A stretch of 64,000 nt of DNA from Sipunculus nudus (GCA_026874595.1 CM049317.1:58151118-58215117), one strand, 5' to 3'. Counted from the stretch's first letter, positions 1-12,589 are shown. Notes: a model not told the origin generated them from the letters alone. Made by a program: numbers and translations.

Positions 1-1380
1 CTACATTTGACCTACATTAAGACATTATTCATATGTGAACAAAAACGCAAAATATGTACCCATATATAACTCATTCCCCATCTCTGCCTTATTTATAATA
101 AAAGTATTAATTTAAGACCATTTTGTGTTAAGAATAGAGTTGCTACCTATATATCAGTCCGATTAAAATTAAGATTAATACATAAGAAAATACATGGATG
201 AGATAATACATAAATAACACGAGAATTCTCCCAAGATTCTGTTTCTCAGATCTTTCTTACATGCACACCGGGTTTTTCCGACCTCTGCGGAGATAATTGC
301 GTCATAAAATGCCCTTGCATACCCCGTTGACTGGTCTCGATTCCTGCATAAATAATCGTTCACAGCAATGGAACGTATAGCTTGGAGAAGTTTTTTAACC
401 TATTTGTATGCAGAGTGCTCGACAACCCTGAGCATTCATCTCGCATTACCGCCGAAAGTTCACGCTTCACGTGCACTTATGCGCATTTGCAGCAATTAAA
501 ACATGGGGACTAAGTTAATATTATCATTTTACACGTGGATATATGAAATAAAATATCTGTAGACTCGGATGTGTGTGTATTTTTTGCAACTGTTGATTAC
601 ATTGTGGGCGCTGGCAAAGTATTGAGTGTCTTTGGGCCAAATGCATGCGCGAAAGGTGTCGCCCGCCATGGGTGTGAATATGTACATGCATGTTTAAAGA
701 CAGACGTACATGGCAAACATCTATTAACGTATTAGCCAGTATCTTATGAAATAAACTATTCTCATATATACAAATACGGTTTTTCGGGGGTCATTCCATA
801 TATAATTTCATGGAAATTTATCATACATGTATATTTTCATGATATAGTAATACATTTTGCTGTTGGACATTATAACAAGAATTATTATAACTGATGCAAG
901 GGGCAATTATTTTGCATATTGCCGAACTGCGCCAGTGACATCATGTGAATTGGTTATATATAATATGCAAAATTTCTGGATACCTTATTCACGTCCACAA
1001 GGAAAATATAAATTCATGGCATACTTTTAGCATATAGCATGCACGTGTAGTTCTGCATGTAAATTTATTTCTATTACTATTTTATAACACTTATTTTTTA
1101 ACTTAATTTTTATCTTTATTACTATAACACTTATACTGTCACATTCTCTTATATATAATATACAGTTGCAAAATGTCAAAATTTAAATAGTATAGGTTGA
1201 TGTCGATTAGCCTAAAGCGGTTTATACATGACTTATAAGACTGAAGCATTACTTCTGGAACTGGTTTTAAACTTTCTAATACCTTAGACCTTAGACCTAT
1301 TCCGTCACATTTGCTATATTTCGTTACAATATAATATTTATATATAGTTTCACTAAAACGATGTGTGCTCTAAATGTAGG
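1..1380. other. Unique AT-rich DNA, no gene seen
   Basis: No ORF of note, no repeat family and no RNA gene was recognised. The sequence is AT-rich throughout, with only short TATA runs. Confidence 0.6.
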
Positions 1381-1385
1381 TGCTC

Positions 1386-1429
1386 TATTATTATTATTAT
1401 TAATATTATTATTATCATTATTATTATTA

Positions 1430-1504
<75 letters not shown>
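1386..1504. repeat. (ATT)n trinucleotide microsatellite
   Basis: About 40 ATT/TTA units, imperfect in the first third and nearly perfect after about 1430. It makes a spurious tyrosine-rich ORF on the plus strand. Confidence 0.98.
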
Positions 1505-1505
<1 letters not shown>

Positions 1506-1755
1506 ATTCCGTTATATTTCGTCATACTATTGCTACTAATAATCTCTAAAATTGTAATTCAACTGAATAGTAAAAATGTATCTTTTTCTATTACATATAA
1601 ATTCGGAGCCTTGGAATGAAAACCTATAAAGATTGTTTCTGGTCTCTGTGTATTCACCTGACCAAATTGGTGATTGGTACTAATTACTATATAGTACCCG
1701 TTTATGATTATAAATCAGTATCATTTATGTTGAAAAGATAAATGAAATTATTGGT

Positions 1756-1756
<1 letters not shown>

Positions 1757-1796
<40 letters not shown>

Positions 1797-1817
1797 CAAT
1801 CTATCTATCTATCTATC

Positions 1818-1873
<56 letters not shown>
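1757..1873. repeat. Compound microsatellite (CT)n-(CTAT)n-(TA)n
   Basis: Seventeen CT units pass into CTAT/CAAT tetranucleotides and then into a TA run of about 50 bases. The stepwise change suggests expansion by slippage from one seed. Confidence 0.97.
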
Positions 1874-1877
<4 letters not shown>

Positions 1878-1879
1878 CA

Positions 1880-2630
1880 CTGCATGGTTACGAAAGCGGG
1901 TGATTATTTAATATAGTGATAATTGGATGCTTGTGTGAAAATCTTCATGCCTCGATATAATAGTCAATAAAAACGTGTTTGGCTGTCAGTTTGTTTGCCT
2001 TAGAACTTTTTGTCGGCTGTGATTTTATGAATTGACCTTTGAGTGTCAATGGCGATAAGTCGTCTTATGTTTAAACACTGATTTGCATTAATGATACTTT
2101 GAACATGTTCAGATACGCCCATATTCATGTATACATTCACATATTCAAACAAACATAAATATTTATAAAAGTATGCATAAATGTCTTTTTATAAACCCAC
2201 ATGTGAAGATACATACATTTTTTTATATTCATGATGCAAATCAAATTATATAAATAATATTGGTTGTTTCATCAGATGCTAAAAAAACAAATAGGAATTA
2301 CCTAAATATTGTAGAAGTAAAATTATTCTCAATTTTCCAAAACTGCATGGAAAGGCACTACGGGTTATATTCGCATACAAAGTACAACAGATCTAAAACA
2401 GGTTCTTAATTGGTATGCACAAAGTATAAAGTTATACCAAATATCTCTCATCCATTTTATAATGAAAATGTTTGAGTTTAATGGATGTACAAGTTCCGTA
2501 CCTCATGTAAGATGTCGGAGACTCAGCTATACAAGTCCTGATCTTCAAGTACTGTAAGTGCAATAAGATATTGATGAAGGTTAACCTCCGGGGCACCAAA
2601 GTTCAGCCCACGACAGGTTCCTTTAAATAA
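1880..2630. other. Unique AT-rich DNA, no gene seen
   Basis: Nothing recognisable: no long ORF, repeat family or RNA gene. Confidence 0.5.
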
Positions 2631-2639
2631 GCTACCGTA

Positions 2640-3020
2640 CACTATTAAAAGTTTTATTGAACATAATCAAAACAAATTCAGAGGTGACAAGTCGGCAATT
2701 TCACATACATGAAATATCAAAGGGGCAAAGGTTCCAAACGATCGTTTTACGACTTACGGCAGCCGTAATCCGGTCACAAATCCTAGAGCACCCGCCAATT
2801 TTACGACATTCGTTTTGTGTCTTGCAGATGACCAAATGGCCACCACAACCGGACAAAGGGTCGACCTCTGCGTTCACAGATGGCGAAGCGACGGACCCAA
2901 GAGGTGGACAGTGATTGCGAAAGGGACATTCGCTCACTAAAAGAGACAAACTGCCCATTATAGATACGTGGAGGTGGACCATCTAATTTTCTGGCCGAGC
3001 TACCGTTGACAATACGACCC
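2640..3020 (+). other. Balanced-GC island with overlapping short ORFs
   Basis: This block is clearly richer in GC and CpG than its flanks. Short ORFs are open on both strands (85 codons plus at 2657-2914, 93 codons minus at 2701-2982). A pyrimidine run ending in TTGTGTCTTGCAG at 2815-2827 resembles a splice acceptor and is followed at once by ATG and 28 codons to a stop (peptide starts MTKWPPQPDKGSTSAF). No convincing donor site follows and I recognise no domain. It may be a small exon, a conserved non-coding element, or chance. Confidence 0.25.
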
Positions 3021-3122
3021 TGTGCCACGAATGTCATATGATCATAATGGCCGACATGTGACGTCTTCCGATCCTCAGCAACACACGCATCTTGATACGC
3101 ACCATGATTTGGATGGTTTTCG

Positions 3123-3124
<2 letters not shown>

Positions 3125-3192
<68 letters not shown>
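3125..3192. repeat. (TA)n microsatellite
   Basis: About 34 uninterrupted TA units, abutting the 3' side of the balanced-GC island. Confidence 0.98.
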
Positions 3193-3195
<3 letters not shown>

Positions 3196-3199
3196 TGCA

Positions 3200-3800
3200 G
3201 GCCAGTGCGGTACTGAAGTATTATATTTATATTTGTATTCCCTTTGGGACGGGAGACTATAATTTACTTAAAATTTATCCAGTTTAATATTTAATCCTTT
3301 ATATGGTGTCATACTTTAACGGCCAATTTATGTGATCATGTATATAATATAATCATTTCAATAACATTTGTTGCTATATGATTATTATATTAATAAATAA
3401 AAAATGGCAATACCAAATATATGTGTTTGTTTGATTATTCAAATCACTGTAAACACAGACTATATTATTTAAAAACAACTTCATTGCCGAAAGGTGAAAA
3501 GTTAATTATGAAGCAAGTTTCTATTTTACAATCATCTAAAATCTGTAATTTACTAATTCTGATTTATGAATACACGATTTTTTATTGTATAACGCTGTAT
3601 ATCGCTTCGTAACAGAGGACTGGTGTCCTTTAAAAAACATGCCAAATATAAAGGTTCTTTGTATAAATATTAAATGAATAAATTATAATATATTTAAACA
3701 ACAGAGTAAAAAAAGTAAAAATACATGTTTATGAATCGGCTTAATTATCTTAAAGCTAATATTAAACTGGCAGTTAGGAGTCCTAAAGTCCTTGAGGTAT
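3200..3800. other. Unique AT-rich DNA, no gene seen
   Basis: Very AT-rich. A 63-codon ORF at 3421-3612 has no recognisable content and is probably chance. Confidence 0.5.
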
Positions 3801-3802
3801 AT

Positions 3803-3804
<2 letters not shown>

Positions 3805-3846
<42 letters not shown>

Positions 3847-3869
3847 AGAGAGAGAGTGAGAGAGTGAGA
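3805..3869. repeat. (TA)n-(GA)n microsatellite
   Basis: A TA run of about 38 bases is followed by an imperfect GA/GTGA run. Confidence 0.95.
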
Positions 3870-4940
3870 AGACCAAATTGAATCTAAAGAACATCAAACC
3901 ATGTGCAGTGCTAAACGTATATACAGACGATTATTCAATGATCACTAAAACATTTAAAATGTATGAAACCAGTTATATATGTTGTCCAATTCTATAAACT
4001 GTATTCAATGAACGGAGACAGAATGAAAATATTCAGTCATCTCCTCAATTTCATTTAGCTTCGTTCTTAACATAGTCTATAATAGGTCTGTACAAGATGT
4101 AGCAGTTTCGTATTGGTATGTCCGTTAATCTTCCGAAATTACGCGTAGTTGTTACAAATATTACCGATTTCTGTTTACTGATTTCTATTTCTCATGTGGC
4201 TAATATATCAAATTATCTTTCCAGTTATTTCAGCTTTCAAGATTAGCAAGGCATTTGCAGCGGCATATAAACTTACAAAATATGGCTTTGTTTGAAGATG
4301 AAGCTGTTGATCAATATTAGGTCACGCAGCTTTTTTGTCAAAGTCGTTTTTCTTGAGACTCAGGCCTTTGCATGTAGCTCGCAGGTTTCTGCATCCCTTT
4401 GTTCTTTCCGACAGTAGTCATTTGGGCGGCCCCTTGGCGAACACGCTTGTATGGTTATATGTTTGTCATTACACGCGTGGGAATAACATGTTTAAAACCT
4501 CGAAGCTGGAATCATATCAAATATCATATTTATATCAAAACATATCATATACAGCAATAAATTGGAAATTTGATCGCGTGCGGCAACTTTGAGCTCGGTC
4601 GTTTTTTTATAAATTGGACAGGAGTACTTGAAAGTGCATGGGTGTGCCATTATTAATTGACAAGCAGTGAGGACAGATTCGCTTGATAAAAAACTCTCCG
4701 AGCGACCCCAGAACGGCCAGCCTAGCCCGACTTAATGAGGAGTATGTCGTAAAGACGAGCTCGAGACGTTCCATCATTAAGGGTCCACAGATGCGCATGA
4801 TGGCCTTAGTACGGACGTGGGACCTTACATTATAAGACCCTGCCTTTCCAAAAAAGGTTTCTTACAGAAAATCCAGTTTCTGTTCTTATGACTCATACTG
4901 ATTCCTTATTATTCTAAATGCAACAGAACTTCGTCATTCC
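3870..4940. other. Unique DNA, no gene seen
   Basis: ORFs of 85 codons (4335-4592 plus) and 63 codons (4607-4798 minus) show no domain, signal peptide or coding-like composition that I recognise. Confidence 0.45.
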
Positions 4941-4949
4941 CAAACTGCG

Positions 4950-5640
4950 TGTATGTCCTTCTCCAACAACTTCTAATACAAGTCGTCCTCCTTCTTCTAT
5001 ATAGATCCCCGAATTCTTCAAGATTCTTCGTCCTCCTCATTATTTACCTCCTCCTCATGCCCCATTCGGATCACCTCCATCAAATATTCTTATATCATCT
5101 CATCCTCCATCCGTTGCTCTTTCCATCGATCTTGCGTTCCTTTAATTCTTCCCTATTCTCCTTTTCTACCTGCTATACTCAGGCTCATGTTCTTCCATCA
5201 TTTCCTCTTTCTTCATCCCCTCATTTTCCTCAATTTCACCTTCTTTTCCTCTCCTGCTTCTTCATCCTCTGGTCCTCCTCCTTTATTTTCTCCTGGGTCA
5301 AGCTCTCCTTCAGCTGTCTCCTTTTCAAATCTTCGTTCCCTTCCTGTTCCTTGTCCTACTCCTCTAACCCTCCTCTTTCTTACCTCTTTCATCGACTTTC
5401 TCTTAAGGTCGATCTTCATCTCATAATTTTGTACATTTTTCCTTCACTTTGCGATTCTTGAATTCCTCTTTATCCTTTCAACTACAGAGGCTGGATATCC
5501 TTCCATCCCCCTCCCCTCTTTCAACTTTTGTTCCTATAGAACTATCCATTCTTTAATTCATATTTCATCTATATTCCTTCATCTTTCATCATCCACTTCT
5601 ATCATCAATTCCTCGTCCAAGATTTCGACTCCTACCGCTC
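4950..5640 (+). repeat. Long pyrimidine-rich (polypurine/polypyrimidine) tract
   Basis: Nearly 700 bases are dominated by C and T on the plus strand in irregular TTC, CTC and CCT words, without a clear period. The strand asymmetry leaves a 170-codon plus ORF (4949-5461) rich in Leu, Ser, Phe and Pro; this is composition, not a gene. Mirror-symmetric tracts of this kind can form triplex (H-) DNA. It leads straight into the minisatellite. Confidence 0.85.
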
Positions 5641-5669
5641 CTTCGACCAATTCTTCTACATCATGGTCA

Positions 5670-8280
5670 TCGTCATTGACAGGAATGTTTAATCAACATC
5701 GTAATCATCATCCTCATTAACAGTAATCTTATAATCAGCATCACGAACATTGTCATTGAGAGCAATGTCATGACCAACATCAAGATCATCCTCATTGACA
5801 ACTTTGTCATAATCAACCTCATGGTCATCGTCATTGTTGGTCATCATAATTAACAGTAATGTCATCCTCATTGACAACAACAGGATCATCGTCATTGAAA
5901 ACAATGTCATAATCAACTACATGATCATCGTCACTGACAACAATGTCATAAACAACAAAACGATCAGCGTTATTGATTTCATATTCAACGTCACGGTCAT
6001 AGTCATTGACAGCGATGTCATAAAAAACATTTTGATTATCGTCATTGATGTCATAACCAACAGCAAGATCAACGTCATTGACAGCAATGTCATAATTATC
6101 ATCACGATCATAGTCATTAACATCAGAGTCACAACCAACAACATGATCATCGTCATTGACAGCAATGCCATAATTAACAACATGATCATCGTCATTGACA
6201 GGAATGTTAAATCAACATCGTAATTATCATCGCCATTAACAGGAATATTATAATCAACATCACAACATCCAACCTTGATGTCATATTCAAAATCACGATT
6301 ATCGTCATTGATGTCATAATCAACAGCAAGATCAACGTCATTGACAGCAATGTCATAATTATCATCACGATCATAGTCATTAACATCAGAGTCAAAACCA
6401 ACAAAATGATTATCGTCATTTACAACAATGTCATAAGCAACATCACGGTCATCGTCATTGATGTCATAATCAAGAGCAAGATCAACGTCATTGACAACAA
6501 TGCCAGAATTCAACAAGATGATCATCGCCATTGACGGGATGGCTAAATCAACATCGTAATTATCATCGCCATTTACAGCAAAATTATAATTAACATCACA
6601 ACATCCAACCTTGATGTCATATTCAAAATCACGATTATCGTCATTGATGTCATAATCAACAGCAAGATCAACGTCATTGACAGCAATGTCATAATTATCA
6701 TCACGATCATAGTCATTAACATCAGAGTCAAAACCAACAAAATGATTATCGTCATTTACAACGTCATAAGCAACATCACGGTCATCGTCATTGATGTCAT
6801 AATCAAGAGCAAGATCAACGTCATTGACAACAATGCCAGAATTCAACAACATGATCATTGCCATTGACGGTATGGCTAAATCAACATCGTAATTATCATC
6901 GCCATTAACAGCAATATTATAATTAACATCACAACATCCAACCTTGATGTCATATTCAAAATCACGATTATCGTCATTGATGTCATAATCAACAGCAAGA
7001 TCAACGTCATTGACAGCAATGTCATAATTATCATCACGATCATAGTCATTAACATCAGAGTCAAAATCAACAAAATGATTATCGTCATTTACAACAATGT
7101 CATAAGCAACCTCACGGTCATCGTCATTGATTTCATAATCAAGAGCAAGATCAACGTCATTGACAACAATGCCAGAATTCAACAACATGATCATCGCCAT
7201 TGACGGGATTGCTAAATCAACATCGTAATTATCATCGCCATTAACAGCAAAATTATAATTAACATCACAACATCCAACCTTGATGTCATATTCAAAATCA
7301 CGATTATCGTCATTGATGTCATAATCAACAGCAAGATCAACGTCATTGACAGCAATGTCATAATTATCATCACGATCATAGTCATTAACATCAGAGTCTC
7401 AACTAACAACATGATCAACGTCATTGACAACAATGCCACAATTCAACAACATGATCATCGTCATTGACAGCAATGCCATAGTCAACAACATGATCATCGT
7501 CATTGACGGGAATATTAAATCAACATCGTAATTATCATCGCAATTAACAGCAATGTTATAATCAACATCACGATCTCCATCCTTGATGTCATATTCAACA
7601 TCACGATTATCGTCATTGACAACTCTGTCATAATCAACATAATAGTCATACTCATTGATGTCATTTTTAAGAGCAAAGTCATAATCAACATAGTGATAAT
7701 CATCGTCATTGACAGCAATGTCATAACCAACATCAAGATCATCGTCATTACAAGCTATATATAAAAAAAAGATCATCAATACTAATGTCATGTTCAATAT
7801 CACAATCATCGTCATTGATGTCATAACCAACAGGAAGATCAACGTCATTGACAGCAATGTCATGAACAACATTATGACATCGTCATTGATGGCATAACCA
7901 ACAACAAGATCAACGTCATTGACAGCAATGTCATGAACAACATTATGACATCGTCATTGATGGCATAACCAACAACAAGATCAACGTTATTGATGTCGTT
8001 ACCAACAGCAAGATCAACGTCATTGACAGCAATGTCATGAACAACATTATGACATCGTCATTGATGGCATAACCAACAACAAGATCAACGTCATTGACAG
8101 CAATGTCATGAACAACATTATGACATCGTCATTGATGTCATAACCAACAGCAAGATCAACGTCATTGACAGCAATGTCATGAACAACATTATGATTTTCG
8201 TCATTGATGTCATAACCAACAGCAAGATCAACGTCATTGACAGCAATGTCATGAATAACATTATGAATATCGTCATTGAC
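5670..8280. repeat. Large minisatellite with higher-order structure
   Basis: About 2.6 kb of tandem units of roughly 33-36 bases built round the words CGTCATTGACAGCAATGTCA and AACATCATGATCATCGTCAT. Between about 6180 and 7500 they are organised into higher-order units. The landmark CCAACCTTGATGTCA recurs at 6269, 6605, 6938 and 7274, giving periods of 336, 333 and 336. From 7850 to 8280 a different period of 71-72 applies (GACAGCAATG at 7850, 7921, 8025, 8096, 8167 and 8239, one step longer by a 33-base unit). Minus-strand ORFs of 427 codons (5917-7200) and 157 codons (7399-7872) run through it, encoding Asp/Asn/Val/Tyr repeats of about 11-12 residues such as DRDDNYDIAVND. Several other frames are open too, so coding is not shown. 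Confidence 0.95.
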
Positions 8281-8920
8281 ATCATCATCATTTTCACCTG
8301 TTTTTTCAGTGTCCTAATTATAAACTTTATAATAATTTTTGTATTCATGTTTGGTACAATACCTTCCTATCAACTCACTTAATATTATCGTATTTACCAT
8401 TATCATCATAATCATCGTTTTTAATATTGTCAGTGACATCATATTCGCAGTGACCGTGATCATCTGCATCACCAGTATCAGTATCATCAGTGTCTTCATA
8501 ATCGACAATCGTCGTCATCATCAACGCCATCATCTTCAACAATAGTCTCATCATCAACAACATCCTCTGTTTCATCATCATCATCGCCGTGAACAATAAT
8601 GTCATCGTTATCATTTTCTGCGTCGTCATAAAAATTAACATCATCATCAACGTCATCATCTTCAACAATAATCTCATCATCAGCAACATCATCAGTATCA
8701 TCATCATCGTCATCATCATCATCACCATCATCATTTTCGTCAGAAATCATTATCATGATCAATAACATCATCATTTTCATCATCATCATTATCATCATCA
8801 TCAATACCACCACCATTCATCATCGTCGTCATGAAAAATAACATTATCATCATCAATATCAATATCATCATAACGAACAATGCGATCATTATCATCATCA
8901 TCATCCCCAATACAAACAGT
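8280..8920. repeat. CAT/ATC-rich low-complexity DNA
   Basis: Degenerate ATC trinucleotide repeats, densest at 8640-8900, continue from the minisatellite and were probably its seed. ORFs on the minus strand here are runs of Met and Asp and are artefacts. Confidence 0.9.
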
Positions 8921-8924
8921 CAAG

Positions 8925-9720
8925 CTTTGCTTCAATCTCCTTCAGATTTCAACCCCACCAGCATCAGCTCAACCATTAAGTCTCATGACTGGCAGCAGTA
9001 TAGTCACACCAGCCCCATCATGAGGATACCGGTCACCTCCCTGGGTGACTGTAAACCCCCAGTAATCATCGGCTCACTCTGCCAAGTATGATTGGATGGT
9101 ATCCCGTGAGCACGTGCGCGTGATAACAAAACCAGATGTGCCAATAAACTGGGGGTTAAAATAACGTCTTTAAAATTCGAAATTAATGCGGATCGCCATC
9201 TTTGTTCATCAAGAGTTTTATTTACCTTTATCAAATTATACTTTGCTACAAGGTGGGGAAGATATAGCGGCAAGTATTTTGCATGTCCAATTTAAATTCC
9301 TTCGGTCCTGAGTCCAAAATGACAACACTGTTTCTTGTTTCATTTTTTTAATAAAAAGGGATATGAACAGTAAAATATAGTTTTTCTTAAAGAATACATG
9401 TCATAATCAAAAGTAAATACCATTAAGTTTCGACAAGGTACGTCTCAGCCACGTAGCATGGCTGTACAAAATTAAGAGCACATATATCATCAAGTCTCTC
9501 CAATTAATTAAGCTCAGGGCGGTTCCTGTATGGATTTACAGACGGGATGGATTTTCGTTATAATAAAGCCATGGCGATACAATTGTTGAATTTCCTTGAT
9601 AAGGCAATACAGCCATGGGAATGTCTATAACTCGGAAAGGAAGGAGAATAATTCTAAGTTTTGGGGAGAAACTGAACAAAAAAAAAATCTCACTCGATTG
9701 CAGCACGTAGAACACCTCTC
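8925..9720. other. Unique DNA, no gene seen
   Basis: Moderate GC. An 89-codon minus ORF (9004-9273) and an 86-codon plus ORF overlap with no recognisable product. Confidence 0.4.
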
Positions 9721-9725
9721 ATAAT

Positions 9726-9746
9726 GGGGGGGGGGGGGGGGGGGGG
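9726..9746 (+). repeat. Poly-G tract
   Basis: Twenty-one consecutive G. It sits at the left edge of a dispersed repeat and could form a G-quadruplex; such tracts are also prone to sequencing-length error. Confidence 0.97.
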
Positions 9747-9771
9747 TTATAGCCCTGATCACCTTTGAGAC

Positions 9772-10310
9772 CTAGCTTAGTACTTTATTTAAAGGGGTCT
9801 ATACCGTTATTTGACGTCTACTTACTAAAGGCAATCATTCGAACATTTTATAAAAGTAGACTAGAAAACGCTGATCCCAAGGTAAACAAACTGTTTACAT
9901 ATTGTTTAAATCCATGTGGTATTACATATAACATGAGGGGGACCCGCCAAAATAAGCAAAACACATTCAACAACGACATCTGGCGGCAAGTCTAACGAAC
10001 CAGAGTTTTGCAAAGGGCATTTTGCAACTGCATGGTGACCTTTCAAAGTCAGCACACATATACAACCAGCCATCTTGTATATCGTTTAACTGTATGATAT
10101 TATGTTGGTAAATATTGGCACATGTACCATGTTTTCTTTTAACTTATAGATAAACAAACCCAATCATCCGCCACAGAGGCGTTATAAGAGCTTTTTGCCA
10201 CTTTTCATTACATATATAGCTCATTAATCAACAGAGCAGAGTTATCCAAAAATCACAGAAATTCTACAGAAAATGCAGGAGAACAACTATAGCTTTAAAG
10301 TGATATAACA
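9772..10310 (+). repeat. Dispersed repeat family R, copy 1
   Basis: It shares ordered blocks with 54310-54775 in the same orientation. Blocks include a GGTGGGTCCGC / GGGGGACCCGC word, CAAAATAA, an ACATTCAACAACGACATCTGG block, CATCTTGTAAAT-like and AAATTCTACAGAAAA words, and a CTATAGCTTTAAA block. Divergence is high with many indels. No ORF, terminal repeat or target duplication was found, so the class is unknown. Confidence 0.6.
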
Positions 10311-10499
10311 AGGTTAATGCGTCTTCATTACAATTAAATCATGATCAGGTCAAATTAGCAAGAAGACTTTCACTATAATTATTATGTGATACATAATAAC
10401 AAGTATGTATAGTAGGAAACAGCAATGAATAAAAAATCTATATAGGTTTAAAACCTGTATAGCAGTTCAGTTGAAGGAGGCCGCAATTCGGGAAAATTT

Positions 10500-10555
10500 C
10501 ATCTCAGAGCTCACCCCTGTTCTAATTCATCTCAGAGCTCACCCCTGTTCGAAGG
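10500..10555 (+). repeat. 28 bp tandem duplication
   Basis: Two copies of a 28-base unit beginning CATCTCAGAGCTCACCCCTG lie head to tail; they differ only at the 3' end. Confidence 0.9.
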
Positions 10556-10639
10556 TTAAATTGTTATTGAAATCACCTAATTGATATATATACTCAATAT
10601 ATCTGCTATTTTCTTTGTATGGTTAAGTCCTTTTGATAG

Positions 10640-10860
10640 GGTTCAGGAAGCGGTTCCCTTGACAATCCATGGACAGATGTGACCAACGGTCAGTGGCGGA
10701 TTTGACCAGCTGCCGGACAGCCAGTCGTAATCATAAACTTAACAACATATATACATACAGCCTCGGACCACTGACCAGTGGTACTCATAAACCAAATACC
10801 TCACGTCACGGCCAGCGGACGACTGACCGATGACAGGTGCGAGAAGAACGACTTTTGAAG
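10640..10860. repeat. GGTCAGTGG / CCACTGACC inverted words
   Basis: GGTCAGTGG and CCACTGACCAGTGG words occur in both orientations about 85 bases apart, in balanced-GC DNA. It may be a decayed inverted-repeat element; no clear ends are visible. Confidence 0.3.
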
Positions 10861-10869
10861 AGCTGATGC

Positions 10870-11320
10870 CTAGCTAATTATAGCTGGTCTTCATAACATG
10901 GTTTATTATAGCGTGTACATTCTGTGTTAATGGAAAGTACAGCAATGTATATTAATATGACACTAAAGATGTAATATTATATGTTATATAGTCACGCTAA
11001 ACCCTGGGGGTAAAACTGATCAAAGTGTGCCCCCCATCTGTGGGACACGCGACGTCCAATTTAACCCTGTAATAAAAGTGCAATGTATTAATAATCTTAA
11101 TAGTTTACTTTATTTATTGGGGTTCGTATAATTAAATTACTGACATCGTACCTGGGGATTTGCTAACTCGTATATAATCAAGTCTAGAAAATGACGTCGC
11201 ATTTATTTATATATATTGTTTGAGGCATACAATGAAAATGCAGGGGAAGGAACTAAATTAAGGAGAGGTTTCTGTCCGATTAGTAATAAGATATACTTCT
11301 GCACTGGTTCAAGGTATACA
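10870..11320. other. Unique AT-rich DNA, no gene seen
   Basis: No ORF, RNA or recognised repeat. Confidence 0.45.
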
Positions 11321-11324
11321 ATTA

Positions 11325-11885
11325 ATGTTTGGGAGGCCGTTCCCAAATCTTAATTTCAGGGTACCCCTGCACCCCTCTCCCCCACTCTATTCTCTTGTTA
11401 ATTTAGCTAAATAATCAATTGCTTCATGTTGTGTTAATTGAATATAACACGTGAAAGATGCAAACAGATATATTTGTATAATCAATATTTGAAAAAAATC
11501 ACAATATATACTGCTATAATCAATATTTGAAAAATAAATGTCGCATCATGCTAATTATATTCGCATTTATATTGATAGAGACTTACAAAAGCACATGACA
11601 TGAGGCATATAAAGATGAAACCTTGCATTTGAGAAATCCAGAAGAAAAAAAACACAATAATTAACTGTTGATACAAGTAAGGAAACTACATTTGTAAGAG
11701 GGAGTAACCAAAAGGATAGGTGTTCTATAGGGTGAAATCGATTTTAGGTATCTCAAGGGGGAATCTGAAATCTGTTTAAAACTACCTCTTGTATTTTGAA
11801 ATTTTAAGTTAACCCCTGGTAATCTTAAGGGAGGTAATATAAAATATCTATACCCATGCAGGAATAGAGGGGGACGCAATATTTG
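11325..11885. mobile_element. Possible G/C-tract foldback element, locus 1
   Basis: The left edge reads AATTTCAGGGTACCCCTGCA and the right edge has TACCCATGCAGGAATAGAGG, roughly inverted to each other. Words such as GGGAATCTGAAATC and AACCCCTGGTAATC inside match the family at 12.6 and 38.7 kb. The boundary is uncertain. Confidence 0.35.
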
Positions 11886-12329
11886 ATTTAAATGTAATTA
11901 TGTTATAATCTAAAAGTTTCTGGACACCTCTTAATGTGTTTCAGGAAATTGAGTACTTTATCATATTTATGGTACAAATTACCTGTAATCAGCATCCTCT
12001 CAGCTTTCATCGACGCACGCTAGGTGTCCATGACCCTGTCATTTCAGTCACCATGTCGTGACAAGAAAGGAGAGACGTTAATTTAAAATTTTCCCTAAGG
12101 TTTTTGCAAAGCATGTCCCATGTATGTTTCCCCTTAAATACTTCCCGGAAAATATCATTCAATTTATTTGGTACAAATGCATTTCCAATCTATCCAGTTT
12201 AATGAACAGACTAAAATCGGATCTGAGATATCTTTTCTCTTCAATTTAATATTGCACCGTTAGTTAATCAAGTAAATGGATTCTCTAACAGGCCTATAAA
12301 AACACGAGATGAAAAACCTGCATGACAAA

Positions 12330-12550
12330 AAAAATATTTAAAACTGTGCATGAACAGATTTTGTTTGCGAGCGTTTCAAATCAGGGATGTTCGCGAAAGT
12401 GGAATTATGGTAAAAATAAAACCTCCTGGAAAATATTTGATATACTCCATGAAGTTTACCTTATAGAAAATCAATTAAACCCTCGCGAAACACTGATTTA
12501 TTGAAAATAGCGAAAATTAAAGCCTGCGAATATTAAGTGCATGAGGCTTA
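12330..12550. mobile_element. 'CGCGAA' element fragment
   Basis: TTCGCGAAAG, CCCTCGCGAAA and ATAGCGAAAATTAAAGC words match the better-preserved element at 13065-13375. The ends are decayed. The 60-codon ORF over it is a by-product. Confidence 0.45.
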
Positions 12551-12589
12551 GTATATTGTATAACCTTACGGGTTCTCCCCTGCATGACT

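Noticed and set aside
1361..1549. Poly-Tyr ORF
   Set aside because: Frame through an ATT microsatellite. The Tyr-Ile repeat ORFs over (TA)n tracts elsewhere were dropped for the same reason.
4949..5461. 170-codon plus ORF
   Set aside because: Produced by a pyrimidine-rich tract (Leu, Ser, Phe, Pro only); no domain.
5917..7200. 427-codon minus-strand ORF as a gene
   Set aside because: It is a translation of a tandem satellite; other frames and the plus strand are also open and there is no start context, splice site or unique sequence. Kept only as a hypothesis in the findings.
8375..8816. Met/Asp-rich minus ORFs
   Set aside because: Frames through CAT/ATC low-complexity DNA.
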